DNA of 64,000 nucleotides from Allobosea sp. OK403 (GTDB lineage: Bacteria; Pseudomonadota; Alphaproteobacteria; Rhizobiales; Beijerinckiaceae): assembly GCF_900113835.1 (NCBI RefSeq), contig NZ_FOQV01000001.1, positions 1,178,001 through 1,242,000 on the forward strand, given 5' to 3'. Below, piece by piece: positions 35,013-44,130 of this stretch. How positions within the stretch are numbered: position 1 is the first letter of the stretch; every line of letters begins with the position of its first letter. Below the pieces are notes generated by a model. It was not told the origin of the DNA, searched no databases, and worked only from the letters and a program-made list of their open reading frames with translations. The position numbers and the translations under genes are program-made.

Positions 35013-35993
35013 TCAACGCAGCGCCGCGAGCTCCTCCATCTGCAGCGATGGCTCGCTCTGGATCAGGCCCGGCCCGTCAGTGGAGAGTTTCGTCCAGAGC
35101 TCCTCGGCGCGCCGAGGCAGTTTCTGCGGCGGCCGATAGATGCGGATGTCGAGCGTCAGGTCGAGCGCGCTATCGCCGGCGCGCACGAGCCGGCGGCGCA
35201 GGATGTCGTTATGCGTCGTCGTCAGCGGCAGCCAGGCGACGCCGAGCCCCGACAGCGCCATCGAGCGAAGCCCGTCGGCGAGCGAGTTCTCATAGAGCGC
35301 ATTGAGCTGTGGCAAGTCGCGGCGCGTGGCGATCAACTGCTCGACAGCCCAGCCCAGCGAGCATTCGCGGCTGTAACCGAGATAGGAGGTCGACAGCCTC
35401 GGGCCGATGTCGAGCCGATGCAGCGGGGCGCCGTTGCCATCCGGAGCCGATAGTGGGATCAGCGTTTCGCGGCCAATGGTCAAGGAGGCGCAGCCCTCGA
35501 TGGAGAGCGGCCGCCCAGCCGCCCTGAAGATCGCATCCTGCGCGTCGGCGAGGCAGACGACGAAATCGACCGAGCCATCCTCGAAGGCGCTGGCGCATCC
35601 GGGCAGGTTGTCGGACATGACCGAAAGCCGCGTCGCGCCGAGGCTGCTCTGGATCGCGGGAATCCAGCGCGGAAAGAACGTCATCGAGAGGATGTGCGGA
35701 GCAGCGAAGCGGATGCTGCGCAGGCGTTCGTCCAGATCCTCGCGGATCGCCCGGCGCGCACCCTTGAGGCGACCCAGCGTGTCGTTGGCGACCTCCAGCA
35801 GCTTGTAGCCGGCCTCGGTCAGATCCAGCGGCGACTTGCGGCGATCGATGAGCGGTGCGCCGACCCAGTGCTCGAGCGACTGGATGCGGCGGCTCAGGCC
35901 GGACTGCGTGACGTTGCGGATTTCGGACGCCTTCGTGAGATTGCGCGTCTCCGCGACGACGATGAGGTCTTCCAGCCAGCGGATGTCCAGCAT
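35013..35993 (-). CDS. LysR-family transcriptional regulator
   Basis: 326 residues with the N-terminal helix-turn-helix (DIRWLEDLIVVAETRNLTKA, VTQSGLSRRIQSLEHWVG) and a long effector domain. The ATG at 35993 has GGAGAG upstream and gives the canonical LysR start; the frame is open for a further 29 codons. Divergent from the polar amino acid transporter, which it probably regulates. Confidence 0.92.
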   Translation of the reverse strand: MLDIRWLEDLIVVAETRNLTKASEIRNVTQSGLSRRIQSLEHWVGAPLIDRRKSPLDLTEAGYKLLEVANDTLGRLKGARRAIREDLDERLRSIRFAAPHILSMTFFPRWIPAIQSSLGATRLSVMSDNLPGCASAFEDGSVDFVVCLADAQDAIFRAAGRPLSIEGCASLTIGRETLIPLSAPDGNGAPLHRLDIGPRLSTSYLGYSRECSLGWAVEQLIATRRDLPQLNALYENSLADGLRSMALSGLGVAWLPLTTTHNDILRRRLVRAGDSALDLTLDIRIYRPPQKLPRRAEELWTKLSTDGPGLIQSEPSLQMEELAALR

Positions 35994-36203
35994 GGCTCTC
36001 TCCAAAGGGGCCTGCAGCGATCGGGGCGACGCCGAGCATGTCACGGCCGGCATGGCCGCGCCATGCGGATTGCTCATCACTCACCCAGCGATCCGCATTG
36101 GCCAGCCTGTTCCCGGCCCAGCATTGTCGGGATCGAAAGCTGGCATATCGCTGCGGGGCAGCAAGCCCCCCGCGGTCAAGACCGGCGGGAACAACCGTAT
36201 TCC

Positions 36204-36214
36204 ATTCCGAGAAT
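36204..36214. promoter_or_regulatory. Candidate LysR-type site upstream of the amino acid transporter
   Basis: ATTC-CGA-GAAT, a short dyad with the T-N-A style of LysR boxes, in the 290-base divergent region about 70 bases before the binding-protein start. Weak evidence, by position and symmetry only. Confidence 0.25.
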
Positions 36215-36283
36215 CCGCGGCCCGTCCGAGCAGCAGCGCTCGGGCGCCATGCCGTCATGCCCGACGCAGAGGGGAGCATCATC

Positions 36284-37183
36284 ATGTCGAAATTCGTGCA
36301 AGGGTTGGCCGCCACCAGCCTTCTCGGCGCCCTGGTCCTGGCCATCTCTCCCAGCCTGGCGCAGGGCGCGGGCAGCGGCACTGGGACCAGCCCCATCCTC
36401 CAGCGCATCGCCGAGCGCAATGCCTTGACGATCGGCCATCGCGAGGCGTCGGTGCCCTACTCCTACATCGACCGGGAGCAGAAGGTGGAAGGCTACTCGG
36501 TCGATCTCTGCCTGAAGGTCGTCGAGGCGGTGAAGGAACGTCTCGGCAAGCCCGGCCTGCAGATCAACTACGTGCCGATCAACACGACCAACCGCATTCC
36601 GCTGGTCGCCAACGGCACCATCGACCTGGAATGCGGCACCACCACCAACACGCTCGCCCGCCATGAGCAGGTGGCGTTCTCGCCAATCTTCTACATCACC
36701 GGCACACAATTGCTGGTGAAGACGGGCAGCGGCTTCAAGGAGGTCGAGGATCTGGCGGGAAAGCGCGTCGCCGTGCTCCAGGGCTCCAGCAACGAGCAAT
36801 CGCTGCGCGCGCTCAACGACGGCAAGAAGCTCAACATCTCCCTGGTCTATGCCAAGGATCTCGGCGAGGGGGCGCTTCTGGTCGAGACCGATCGCGTCGA
36901 CGCCTTCGCCGCCGATGGCGGCCAGATCAAGGTCTATGCCGCGACGCGCGCGCAGCGCAAAGGCTCGCTTTCCGTGGTCGGGCGTCTGCTGACCTATGAT
37001 CCCTACAGCGTGATGATCCAGCGCGGCGACCCGGAATTCGCGCAGCTGGTCTCGCGCGTCTTTGCCGAGACCTTCCGCGCCGGCGAGGCGGAACAGCTCT
37101 ATGCCAAATGGTTCGGGCCGCTCGGTATCGAGATCGATCCGATCCTCAAGGCCGCCTTCGAGATCCAGGCGCTGCCGCGCTGA
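36284..37183 (+). CDS. Polar amino acid ABC transporter, periplasmic binding protein
   Basis: 299 residues with signal peptide (cut near SLAQGAG). Family 3 binding-protein segments: LTIGHREASVPYSYID, VEGYSVDLCLKVVEAV, ANGTIDLECGTTTNT, DLAGKRVAVLQGSSNE. Relatives (GltI/DEBP type) bind glutamate or aspartate, and ECGTTTNT is typical of that group. First gene of the transporter unit. Confidence 0.9.
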   Translation: MSKFVQGLAATSLLGALVLAISPSLAQGAGSGTGTSPILQRIAERNALTIGHREASVPYSYIDREQKVEGYSVDLCLKVVEAVKERLGKPGLQINYVPINTTNRIPLVANGTIDLECGTTTNTLARHEQVAFSPIFYITGTQLLVKTGSGFKEVEDLAGKRVAVLQGSSNEQSLRALNDGKKLNISLVYAKDLGEGALLVETDRVDAFAADGGQIKVYAATRAQRKGSLSVVGRLLTYDPYSVMIQRGDPEFAQLVSRVFAETFRAGEAEQLYAKWFGPLGIEIDPILKAAFEIQALPR

Positions 37184-37211
37184 GACCCGCGCGCCGATCT
37201 CGGAGGCTGCA

Positions 37212-37928
37212 ATGACCTATCGCTGGAACTGGAGCGTGCTCGTCACAGAGCCTTATCTTGGCTGGCTGCTGTCGGGCTTGACCTGGACGCTTCTGGTCGC
37301 GGGGACCGCCTGGATCGTCGCGCTCCTGATCGGAACCGGGGTCGGCATCCTGCGCACGCTTCCATCACGAACCGCGCGCGCCCTCGGCACGGTCTATGTC
37401 GAGATCTTCCGCAACATCCCGCTGCTGTTGCAGCTCTTCCTCTGGTATTTCGTGATACCCGAATTGCTTCCCGCGGAGATCGGCCGCTGGATCAAACGCG
37501 ACCTGCCGATGCCGGAATTCTGGACGGCGGCACTTGGGCTCGGCCTTTTCACCGCAGCCCGCATCGCCGAACAGGTGCGCGCCGGCATCGAGGCCGTCGG
37601 ACGCGGCCAGGCCATGGCGGCAGCCGCCAGCGGCCTTTCCACCGCCCAGGCCTATCGCCATGTGCTGTTGCCGATCGCAGCCCGCAACGTACTGCCGCCG
37701 CTGACCTCTGAGTTCCTCAACATCGTCAAGAACTCGTCGCTGGCGCTCACCATCGGTGTCCTCGAACTCACCGGCCAGAGCCGCCAGATCGAAAGCAACA
37801 CCTTTCAGGGCATCGAGGCCTTCACCGCGGCGACGCTGATCTATGTGCTGCTGACGATGCTGGTGATCGCCGCGATGCGGACGGTGGAGCGGGCCACCGC
37901 CATCCCCGGCATCTTGGCGAGGGCCTGA
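37212..37928 (+). CDS. Polar amino acid ABC transporter permease (GltJ-like)
   Basis: 238 residues, HisM/GltJ-type membrane protein. GTVYVEIFRNIPLLLQLFLW and the EAA-type cytoplasmic loop (AAAASGLSTAQAYRHVLLPI) contact the ATPase. Follows the binding protein by 28 bases. Confidence 0.9.
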   Translation: MTYRWNWSVLVTEPYLGWLLSGLTWTLLVAGTAWIVALLIGTGVGILRTLPSRTARALGTVYVEIFRNIPLLLQLFLWYFVIPELLPAEIGRWIKRDLPMPEFWTAALGLGLFTAARIAEQVRAGIEAVGRGQAMAAAASGLSTAQAYRHVLLPIAARNVLPPLTSEFLNIVKNSSLALTIGVLELTGQSRQIESNTFQGIEAFTAATLIYVLLTMLVIAAMRTVERATAIPGILARA

Positions 37929-37931
37929 TCG

Positions 37932-38591
37932 ATGCACGCCTTCGACATCGATGCGGTCCGGCTCGCCCTGCCCTTCCTGTGGAGCGGCATGATCACGAGC
38001 CTGACCCTGCTCGCCATCGCCATGACGGGCGGCATCCTGCTCGGCACCGTGATCGCCATGCTGCGCCTCTCGGCGCCCAGGGCGGTCGCCGCCATCGCGG
38101 CAGGCTATGTCAACGGGCTGCGCTCCGTGCCGCTGATCATGGTGATCTTCTGGTTCTATCTGCTCGTGCCGCTGATCATCGGCCGGCCGGTCGGCGCCTT
38201 CGTCTCGGCGGTCATAGCCTTCACGCTGTTCGAGGCCGCCTATTATTCCGAGATCATCCGGGCCGGAATCCAGGGCGTGTCGCGAGGCCAGATGGCGGCA
38301 GCGCAGGCCGCCGGCCTGTCCCGGCTCCAGGCCTACCGGCTCGTCGTCCTGCCACAGGCGTTCCGCCGCATGACGCCGATCCTGCTGACCCAGAGCATCG
38401 CGCTCTTCCAGGATACCTCGCTGGTCTATGTCATCGGCCTTCACGACTTCATGACGGCCGCATCGATCACCGCCAACCGGGAGGGGCGCCTGATCGAGCT
38501 CTATCTGTTCGCAGCCGCCATCTACCTGGGCCTGTGCCTGGCTGCCTCGCAGTTGGTCCAGGCGCTGAAACGCCGGATGGCAACGTCATGA
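37932..38591 (+). CDS. Polar amino acid ABC transporter permease (GltK-like)
   Basis: 219 residues, second half of the membrane channel. GYVNGLRSVPLIMVIFWFYL and the loop MAAAQAAGLSRLQAYRLVVL are the family hallmarks. Three bases separate it from the first permease and it overlaps the ATPase start by four bases. Confidence 0.9.
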   Translation: MHAFDIDAVRLALPFLWSGMITSLTLLAIAMTGGILLGTVIAMLRLSAPRAVAAIAAGYVNGLRSVPLIMVIFWFYLLVPLIIGRPVGAFVSAVIAFTLFEAAYYSEIIRAGIQGVSRGQMAAAQAAGLSRLQAYRLVVLPQAFRRMTPILLTQSIALFQDTSLVYVIGLHDFMTAASITANREGRLIELYLFAAAIYLGLCLAASQLVQALKRRMATS

Positions 38592-39391
38592 CAGCTCCGT
38601 TTCCCCAGTCCCGCCTCAAAGGCACGGCCATGCCTCGAACCGGCCCTGAGACCGCATCGCCGATCATCGCCATTGACGATCTCTCGAAGGCCTACGGCTC
38701 CCTGCAGGTGCTGAAGAACTGCACGACATCCGTCGCTCGCGGCGAGGTCGTGGTCGTCTGCGGCCCGTCCGGCTCCGGAAAATCCACGCTGATCAAATGC
38801 GTCAACGGTCTCGAGCCCTTCCAATCCGGTTCGATCAGCGTCGAGGGTCTGTCGGTCGGGGATCGCAAGACCGATCTGACACGCCTGAGATCGCGGATCG
38901 GAATGGTGTTTCAGCATTTCGAGCTCTATCCCCACCTCACGGTTCGCGACAACATCACGCTGGCGCCACGCCATGTCCTGCGGCGCTCCCGCGACGAGGC
39001 GATCGACAAGGCCGAGGCACTGCTGGCCCGCGTGGGGTTGGCCGACAAGGCCGATCGCTTCCCGGGGCAGCTCTCGGGAGGGCAGCAGCAACGCGTCGCC
39101 ATCGCGCGCGCGCTCGCCATGGACCCGGTCGCCATGCTCTTCGATGAGCCGACCTCGGCGCTCGATCCGGAGATGATCAACGAGGTTCTCGACGTCATGA
39201 CGGAGCTGGCGGCGGACGGCATGACGATGATGGTCGTGACGCATGAGATGGGGTTCGCGCGCCGGGTCGCTCACCGGGTCCTGTTTATGGATGGCGGCCA
39301 GATCCTGGAGGAAGCGCCAACCGCGGCCTTCTTCGAAGCGCCACGAACCGATCGCGCCAGGAGCTTCCTGTCGAAGATCCTGCAGCATTGA
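38588..39391 (+). CDS. Polar amino acid ABC transporter ATPase
   Basis: 267 residues: Walker [20 protein letters not shown], signature [19 protein letters not shown], Walker [15 protein letters not shown], and [20 protein letters not shown]. The first 25 residues are an unusual extension; an ATG at 38630 could be the true start. Confidence 0.92.
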   Translation: MTAPFPQSRLKGTAMPRTGPETASPIIAIDDLSKAYGSLQVLKNCTTSVARGEVVVVCGPSGSGKSTLIKCVNGLEPFQSGSISVEGLSVGDRKTDLTRLRSRIGMVFQHFELYPHLTVRDNITLAPRHVLRRSRDEAIDKAEALLARVGLADKADRFPGQLSGGQQQRVAIARALAMDPVAMLFDEPTSALDPEMINEVLDVMTELAADGMTMMVVTHEMGFARRVAHRVLFMDGGQILEEAPTAAFFEAPRTDRARSFLSKILQH

Positions 39392-39401
39392 GACTGCCGT
39401 C

Positions 39402-40544
39402 ATGCTTCATCTGAACGCAGCCGGGGCCGGCCTGCCGCCGGCGATCGTCACCGAGACGATCGTGAACCATCTCCGCCGCGAGGCGGAGATCGGGCCGCAT
39501 TGGGCCGCCTCGGAAGCACGCGAGCGGCTCGACGCCGTCCGCGTCAGCGCGTCGGCATTGCTGGGATGCCGGACGCGGAACATCGCCTTCGGCCCCAGCG
39601 CCGGACGCCTTTGGGCGATGGCCTTGCTGAGCCGGCCCGTGACGGCCGGAGCTCGGATACTGGTCGCCCGCTCGGAATGGGCGAGCAACGTCCTCAACCT
39701 GCTCAAGCTCCAGCGCGACTGCGGCGTGGCCATCGAGATCATGCCGATGGACGAGGCCGACCTGATCGATGTCGCGCGAACCGCGGCGCTGATCGATGAC
39801 CGGACGATCGCGATCTGTCTGCCCGTGGTCAGCAGCGGCTACGGCCTGCGCCAGCCGGTTGCGGCCATCGCCGCCTTGCCCCGTCCTGCCGATTGCCTGC
39901 TTTTCGTCGACGCGGCGCAGGCGGTCGGGCAGTTCTCGATCGGCCTCGATGGGGCGGAGATCGATGTGCTGGTGACACCGGGCCGAAAATGGCTGCGCGG
40001 CCCCCGCGGCGAGGCGATGATGGCGCTGTCCGAGCGCGCCCTGAGGCAGCTCGGCGATCCGCCGCTCCTCGACCAGACCGGGTCGCCCTGGACCGATGCA
40101 TGGACCTATAGAAGCCTCGACGATGCCCGTCGCTTTGAAACCTATGAGTTCTCCGCCGCGAGCCGCCTCGGCTTGGGCGCCGCCATCGATCACGCGCTGG
40201 CGCAAGGCATTGCGGAGATCCGCGAGGGCATCGGGGCGCGCCTGGCGCATCTGCATGAAGGCCTGTCGAGGCTGCCAGGCATCCAGCTGTTCGAGCCGTT
40301 GGACGCAGAGCCCTTGTTTCTCACCTTCGTCGCCGACGGCCTGCCGCCAGGCGAACTGAACCAAAGGCTCGCCCAGGCCGGGATAGCAGCCGCGATCGTC
40401 GACCGCGCTTATGCGAGGCTCGATTTCGAGGCGCGCGGGCTGGCGGCCGTCAACAGGGTTGCGCCCCACATCTACTCGCGCGAAGCGGATCTCGATAAAT
40501 TCCTGAAAGCGATGGAGACTATCTGCTCTCGGCCCGCCAGATAG
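39402..40544 (+). CDS. Class V PLP-dependent enzyme (EgtE/isopenicillin-epimerase-like)
   Basis: 380 residues. Fold-type I: cofactor aspartate in LLFVDAAQAVGQ, PLP lysine near residue 196 in TPGRKWLRGPRG. The GRKWLRGPRG wording is that of the EgtE-like branch, which includes C-S lyases and racemases, rather than of IscS-type desulfurases. Placed ten bases after a polar amino acid transporter, it probably acts on the imported amino acid, for example a sulfur or betaine derivative. Reaction not determined. Confidence 0.82.
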   Translation: MLHLNAAGAGLPPAIVTETIVNHLRREAEIGPHWAASEARERLDAVRVSASALLGCRTRNIAFGPSAGRLWAMALLSRPVTAGARILVARSEWASNVLNLLKLQRDCGVAIEIMPMDEADLIDVARTAALIDDRTIAICLPVVSSGYGLRQPVAAIAALPRPADCLLFVDAAQAVGQFSIGLDGAEIDVLVTPGRKWLRGPRGEAMMALSERALRQLGDPPLLDQTGSPWTDAWTYRSLDDARRFETYEFSAASRLGLGAAIDHALAQGIAEIREGIGARLAHLHEGLSRLPGIQLFEPLDAEPLFLTFVADGLPPGELNQRLAQAGIAAAIVDRAYARLDFEARGLAAVNRVAPHIYSREADLDKFLKAMETICSRPAR

Positions 40545-40614
40545 CGCGCTGTCCGGCAGTGCGTCAGCAGCGCATCCGCACGCTTGTTGATCCGCTAGAA
40601 CAAAGCGGCAGCCC

Positions 40615-41766
40615 TCACGGCTCCGCCGTCACCCAGAGCCCGCCCGCAGCGTGGGAGCGCAGCGCGGCCTCGACCATGGCGACGCCGGCGAAGCCATCCT
40701 CAATCGTCGGGAAGCTGACCATCGGATCGAGTGGCGCGCCCTTGCGCCGGGCCAGGATCGCCTCGGCGACCTCCGCATAGATCGTCGCGAAGGCCTCCAG
40801 ATAGCCTTCCGGATGGCCCGAGGGAATGCGGCTGACCCGCTGTCCGGCGGCATTCACCGCCGCCGTGCCCCGGCGGATGAGGCGTGGCGCCTCGCCGAGC
40901 GGTGACCAGAGGAGCTGGTTGGGCTCCTCCTGAGACCAGTCGAGGCCACCTTTCTCGCCAAAAACCCGCAGCCGCAGGCCGTTGTCGCAGCCCGGCGCGA
41001 CCTGGCTCGCCCAGAGCGCGCCGCGCGCACCATTGCCGTAGCGCAGCAGGATCTGGGCGTTGTCATCGAGCCGGCGTCCCGGCACGAAGCTGGTCAATTC
41101 GGCCAGGATCTGCTCGGGAGCCATGCCGGTGACGAAATGCGCAAGCTGATAGGCATGGGTGCCGATATCGCCGACGCAGCCGCCTGCGCCCGAACGGGCC
41201 GGGTCGGTGCGCCATTCCGCCTGCTTCTGGCCGCTGGCCTCGAGCGGCCCGGCGAGCCAGTCTTGCGGATATTCCACCTGCACGACCCGGATCGCCCCGA
41301 GCTCGCCTGCCTGCACCATGGCGCGGGCATGCCGGACCAACGGATAGCCCGAATAATTATAGGTCACCGCGAAGATCAAACCGCTCGCCCGCGCCTTGTC
41401 GCGCAGCCGGCGCGCCTCCGCCAAAGTCGCCGTCAGCGGCTTGTCGCAGATCACATGCAGGCCGGCTTCGAGAAAGGCCTCGGCGACCGGCGCATGCATA
41501 TGGTTGGGCGTGACGATCGCGACCGCCTCGATACCGTCGGGGCGCGCGGCCTCGGCGCGGGCCATGCTGCGATAATCGGGATAGGAGCGCCCGGGCGGAA
41601 GCCCGATCGCCTCAGCCGAACGCGCTGCCTTGTCGGGCGAGGCGGAGAGCGCCCCTGCGACCAATTCGTAGCGGTCGTCGAGGCGGGCGGCGATGCGGTG
41701 AACGGCGCCGATGAACGCGCCTTCGCCGCCGCCGACCATCCCCAATCGAATGCGTGGTTCGGCCAT
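40615..41766 (-). CDS. Gfo/Idh/MocA family oxidoreductase, copy 1
   Basis: 383-residue NAD(P)-dependent dehydrogenase of sugars or cyclitols. N-terminal Rossmann IRLGMVGGGEGAFIGAVHRI, EAVAIVTPNHMHAPVAEAFL, the catalytic lysine in HVICDKPLTATLAEA, and later GGCVGDIGTHAYQLAHFVTG. Last gene of the eight-gene sugar operon, 16 bases after its isomerase partner. Likely oxidises a hydroxyl (often C3) of the imported glycoside or sugar. Confidence 0.9.
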   Translation of the reverse strand: MAEPRIRLGMVGGGEGAFIGAVHRIAARLDDRYELVAGALSASPDKAARSAEAIGLPPGRSYPDYRSMARAEAARPDGIEAVAIVTPNHMHAPVAEAFLEAGLHVICDKPLTATLAEARRLRDKARASGLIFAVTYNYSGYPLVRHARAMVQAGELGAIRVVQVEYPQDWLAGPLEASGQKQAEWRTDPARSGAGGCVGDIGTHAYQLAHFVTGMAPEQILAELTSFVPGRRLDDNAQILLRYGNGARGALWASQVAPGCDNGLRLRVFGEKGGLDWSQEEPNQLLWSPLGEAPRLIRRGTAAVNAAGQRVSRIPSGHPEGYLEAFATIYAEVAEAILARRKGAPLDPMVSFPTIEDGFAGVAMVEAALRSHAAGGLWVTAEP

Positions 41767-41782
41767 CGCGGCATCTCCTCGT

Positions 41783-42841
41783 TCAGGTCAGGCCCAGCAT
41801 GCGGCGCAATTGTGCATCGTCGCTGCCGGCGCCGGCGAAATCATCGAACGCCTTGTCGGTGACGCGGATGATCTGGTCGGCAATGAAGGCCGCGCCCTCG
41901 CGTGCGCCGTCCTCGGGATGTTTCAGGCAGCATTCCCATTCCAGCACCGCCCAGCGATCATAACCGATGGCAGCGAGCCTGGAGAAGATCGCCTTGAAAT
42001 CGACCTGCCCGTCGCCCAGCGAGCGGAAACGGCCGGCGCGGTTGAGCCAGGGCTGGAAGCCGGAATAGACGCCTTGCCGGCCGCTCGGATTGAACTCCGC
42101 ATCCTTGACGTGGAAGGCCCGGATGCGCTCGGCATAAATGTCGATGAAGGCGAGATAATCGAGCTGCTGCAGCAGGAAATGCGACGGATCGTAATTGATC
42201 GCGCAGCGCGGATGGTTGCCGACGCGCTCCAGGAACATCTCGAAGGTCGCGCCGTCGAAGACGTCCTCGCCGGGATGGATCTCGTAGCAGAGATCGACGC
42301 CAGCCTCCTCATAGGCATCGAGAATCGGCCGCCAGCGCCGGCCAAGTTCATCGAAGGCGGTCTCGATCAGCCCCGGCGCGCGCTGCGGCCAGGGATAGAG
42401 GAAGGGCCAGGCAAGCGCCCCGGTGAAGCTGACACTGCCGCTGAGCCCAAGCCGACGCGAGGCTTGCGCGGCCTTCATGAGCTGGTCGACGGCCCAGGCC
42501 TGGCGCGCCTGCGGCTTGCCCCTGAGGGCCGCTGGGGCGAAGGCGTCGAAGGCCTCGTCATAGGCGGGATGGACGGCGACGAGCTGGCCCTGGAGATGGG
42601 TCGAGAGCTCGGTGATTGCGAGGCCATGGCTCGCCGCCACCCCGGCAACCTCGTCGCAATAGCTCTGCGAGCCCGCCGCCTTGTCGAGATCGAACAAGCG
42701 GGCATCGAAGGTCGGAATCTGGACGCCCTTATAGCCGAGCCCGGAAGCCCAGCCGCAGATCCCGTCGAAACTGTTGAACGGCGCGGCATCACCGGCGAAC
42801 TGCGCGAGGAAGAGCGCCGGTCCTTTCATCGTAGCGGGCAT
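41783..42841 (-). CDS. Sugar phosphate isomerase/epimerase family (TIM barrel), copy 1
   Basis: 352-residue xylose-isomerase-like barrel. Metal-site segments: YEIHPGEDVFDGATFEMFLE, CAINYDPSHFLLQQLDYLAF, IRAFHVKDAEF and a final YDRWAVLEWECCLKH. AGGAGAT lies upstream of the ATG. Such proteins act as epimerases, dehydratases or hydrolases on keto-sugars made by Gfo/Idh partners. Longer than its paralogue at 44131. Confidence 0.88.
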   Translation of the reverse strand: MPATMKGPALFLAQFAGDAAPFNSFDGICGWASGLGYKGVQIPTFDARLFDLDKAAGSQSYCDEVAGVAASHGLAITELSTHLQGQLVAVHPAYDEAFDAFAPAALRGKPQARQAWAVDQLMKAAQASRRLGLSGSVSFTGALAWPFLYPWPQRAPGLIETAFDELGRRWRPILDAYEEAGVDLCYEIHPGEDVFDGATFEMFLERVGNHPRCAINYDPSHFLLQQLDYLAFIDIYAERIRAFHVKDAEFNPSGRQGVYSGFQPWLNRAGRFRSLGDGQVDFKAIFSRLAAIGYDRWAVLEWECCLKHPEDGAREGAAFIADQIIRVTDKAFDDFAGAGSDDAQLRRMLGLT

Positions 42842-42909
42842 CGATATCTCCTGCGTCCAGCGTCTCTGGTTGATGCTGAGGGCCAGCTCTCCAGCCGGTC
42901 CCGAATTGG

Positions 42910-42933
42910 CCTCCGGAGCGACCGCCCCGGAGG
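42910..42933. terminator. Stem-loop separating the two isomerase/dehydrogenase pairs
   Basis: CCTCCGG (42910-42916) and CCGGAGG (42927-42933) in the 118-base gap between the second Gfo gene and the first isomerase. No T-run; possibly an RNA-processing or attenuation hairpin inside the operon. Confidence 0.35.
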
Positions 42934-42959
42934 AACAGGCGGCGAATTACGGGCCCTGT

Positions 42960-44120
42960 TCAGCCCGCCGCAGCGCGCCAATAGGACGCCGCCTCCGCAT
43001 CGGAGAGCGGCGCAGGCCGTTCCATACGCGTCTCCACCGCGATCGTGCCGCCATGCTCGCCGGCCCGCAGGATCGCATGCATGGCTTCCAGCACATGCGC
43101 CGCGAAAGCGCCCGACGCGCGATGCGGCGTTCCGTGCAGGACAGCGCTCGCCAGCTCGGCGATGCCGAGGCAGCGGTAATTCGCCCGGTCGGGTGCACTG
43201 GCGGGCCAGTTCGGCGAGCGCCAATTCGGCTTCCCATAGAGCCGGTCTGCGGAATCGAGCACCTGCCAGTCCTCGCCGCGGGCAGTGATCTCGACCGTGC
43301 CGCCGAAGAAATTCGGATCGGGCGCGCGCAGCGAGCCCTCGGTGCCGTAAAGCTCGATCGGCGGATGACCGTGCTTCCACACGTCCCAGCTCATCGACAG
43401 CACGATGTCGGCGCCTTCCGCGAAATGCAGCAGCGCCATCACGGTCGTCGGCGTCTCGACTGTGATGCGGTCGCCTTTGCGCGGCCCCTCGGCGGAGACC
43501 ACCCGCTCCGCGAAGCCAACGGAAGCGCGGGCCTGCACGCTCTCGATCGGCCCGAGCAGGTTGCACAGCGCGCCGAGATAATAGGGCCCGATGTCGAGGA
43601 TCGGGCCGCCGCCAGGCTTGAAGAAGAACTCCGGATTCGGATGCCAATGCTCCATGCCGTGGGACATCAGGAAGCAGGAACCGGCCAGGACGCGCCCGAC
43701 CTTGCCGCTGTCGATCGTCTCCCGGGCGAGCCTTCCGCCCGCGCCGAGAAAGGTGTCGGGCGCGCAGCCGAGCTTCAGTCCGCGGCGATCGGCCTCCCGC
43801 ACCAGCCGCAAGCCATCCTCTGCCGAGACGCAGAGCGGCTTTTCCGAGAAAACATGCTTGCCCGCCGTGAGCGCGGCATGGCTGACGGCGAAATGGGCGT
43901 TCGGCGTCGTCAGATTGACGACGAGATCGACCTCCGGATCGCGCAGCAATTCGTCGATCGTAAGCGCCCGGATGCCGAATTTCTCAGCCTGGGCGCGCGC
44001 ACTTTCCGCCAGAAGATCGGCGCAGGCGACGAGGCGCACGCCTCGAAACAGCGCGAGGTTCTGCATGTAGATGGTTGAAATGACTCCGCAACCAACGATT
44101 CCGACACCAAGCTCGGCCAT
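42960..44120 (-). CDS. Gfo/Idh/MocA family oxidoreductase, copy 2
   Basis: 386 residues: LGVGIVGCGVISTIYMQNLA, DLVVNLTTPNAHFAVSHAAL, catalytic EKPLCVSAEDG, and GGGPILDIGPYYLGALCNLL. The ATG at 44120 follows GAGGAGAAGGGC; the longer open frame upstream overlaps the isomerase gene and is not needed. Different subgroup from copy 1, so the two enzymes probably act on different intermediates or positions. Confidence 0.9.
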   Translation of the reverse strand: MAELGVGIVGCGVISTIYMQNLALFRGVRLVACADLLAESARAQAEKFGIRALTIDELLRDPEVDLVVNLTTPNAHFAVSHAALTAGKHVFSEKPLCVSAEDGLRLVREADRRGLKLGCAPDTFLGAGGRLARETIDSGKVGRVLAGSCFLMSHGMEHWHPNPEFFFKPGGGPILDIGPYYLGALCNLLGPIESVQARASVGFAERVVSAEGPRKGDRITVETPTTVMALLHFAEGADIVLSMSWDVWKHGHPPIELYGTEGSLRAPDPNFFGGTVEITARGEDWQVLDSADRLYGKPNWRSPNWPASAPDRANYRCLGIAELASAVLHGTPHRASGAFAAHVLEAMHAILRAGEHGGTIAVETRMERPAPLSDAEAASYWRAAAG

Positions 44121-44130
44121 GCCCTTCTCC

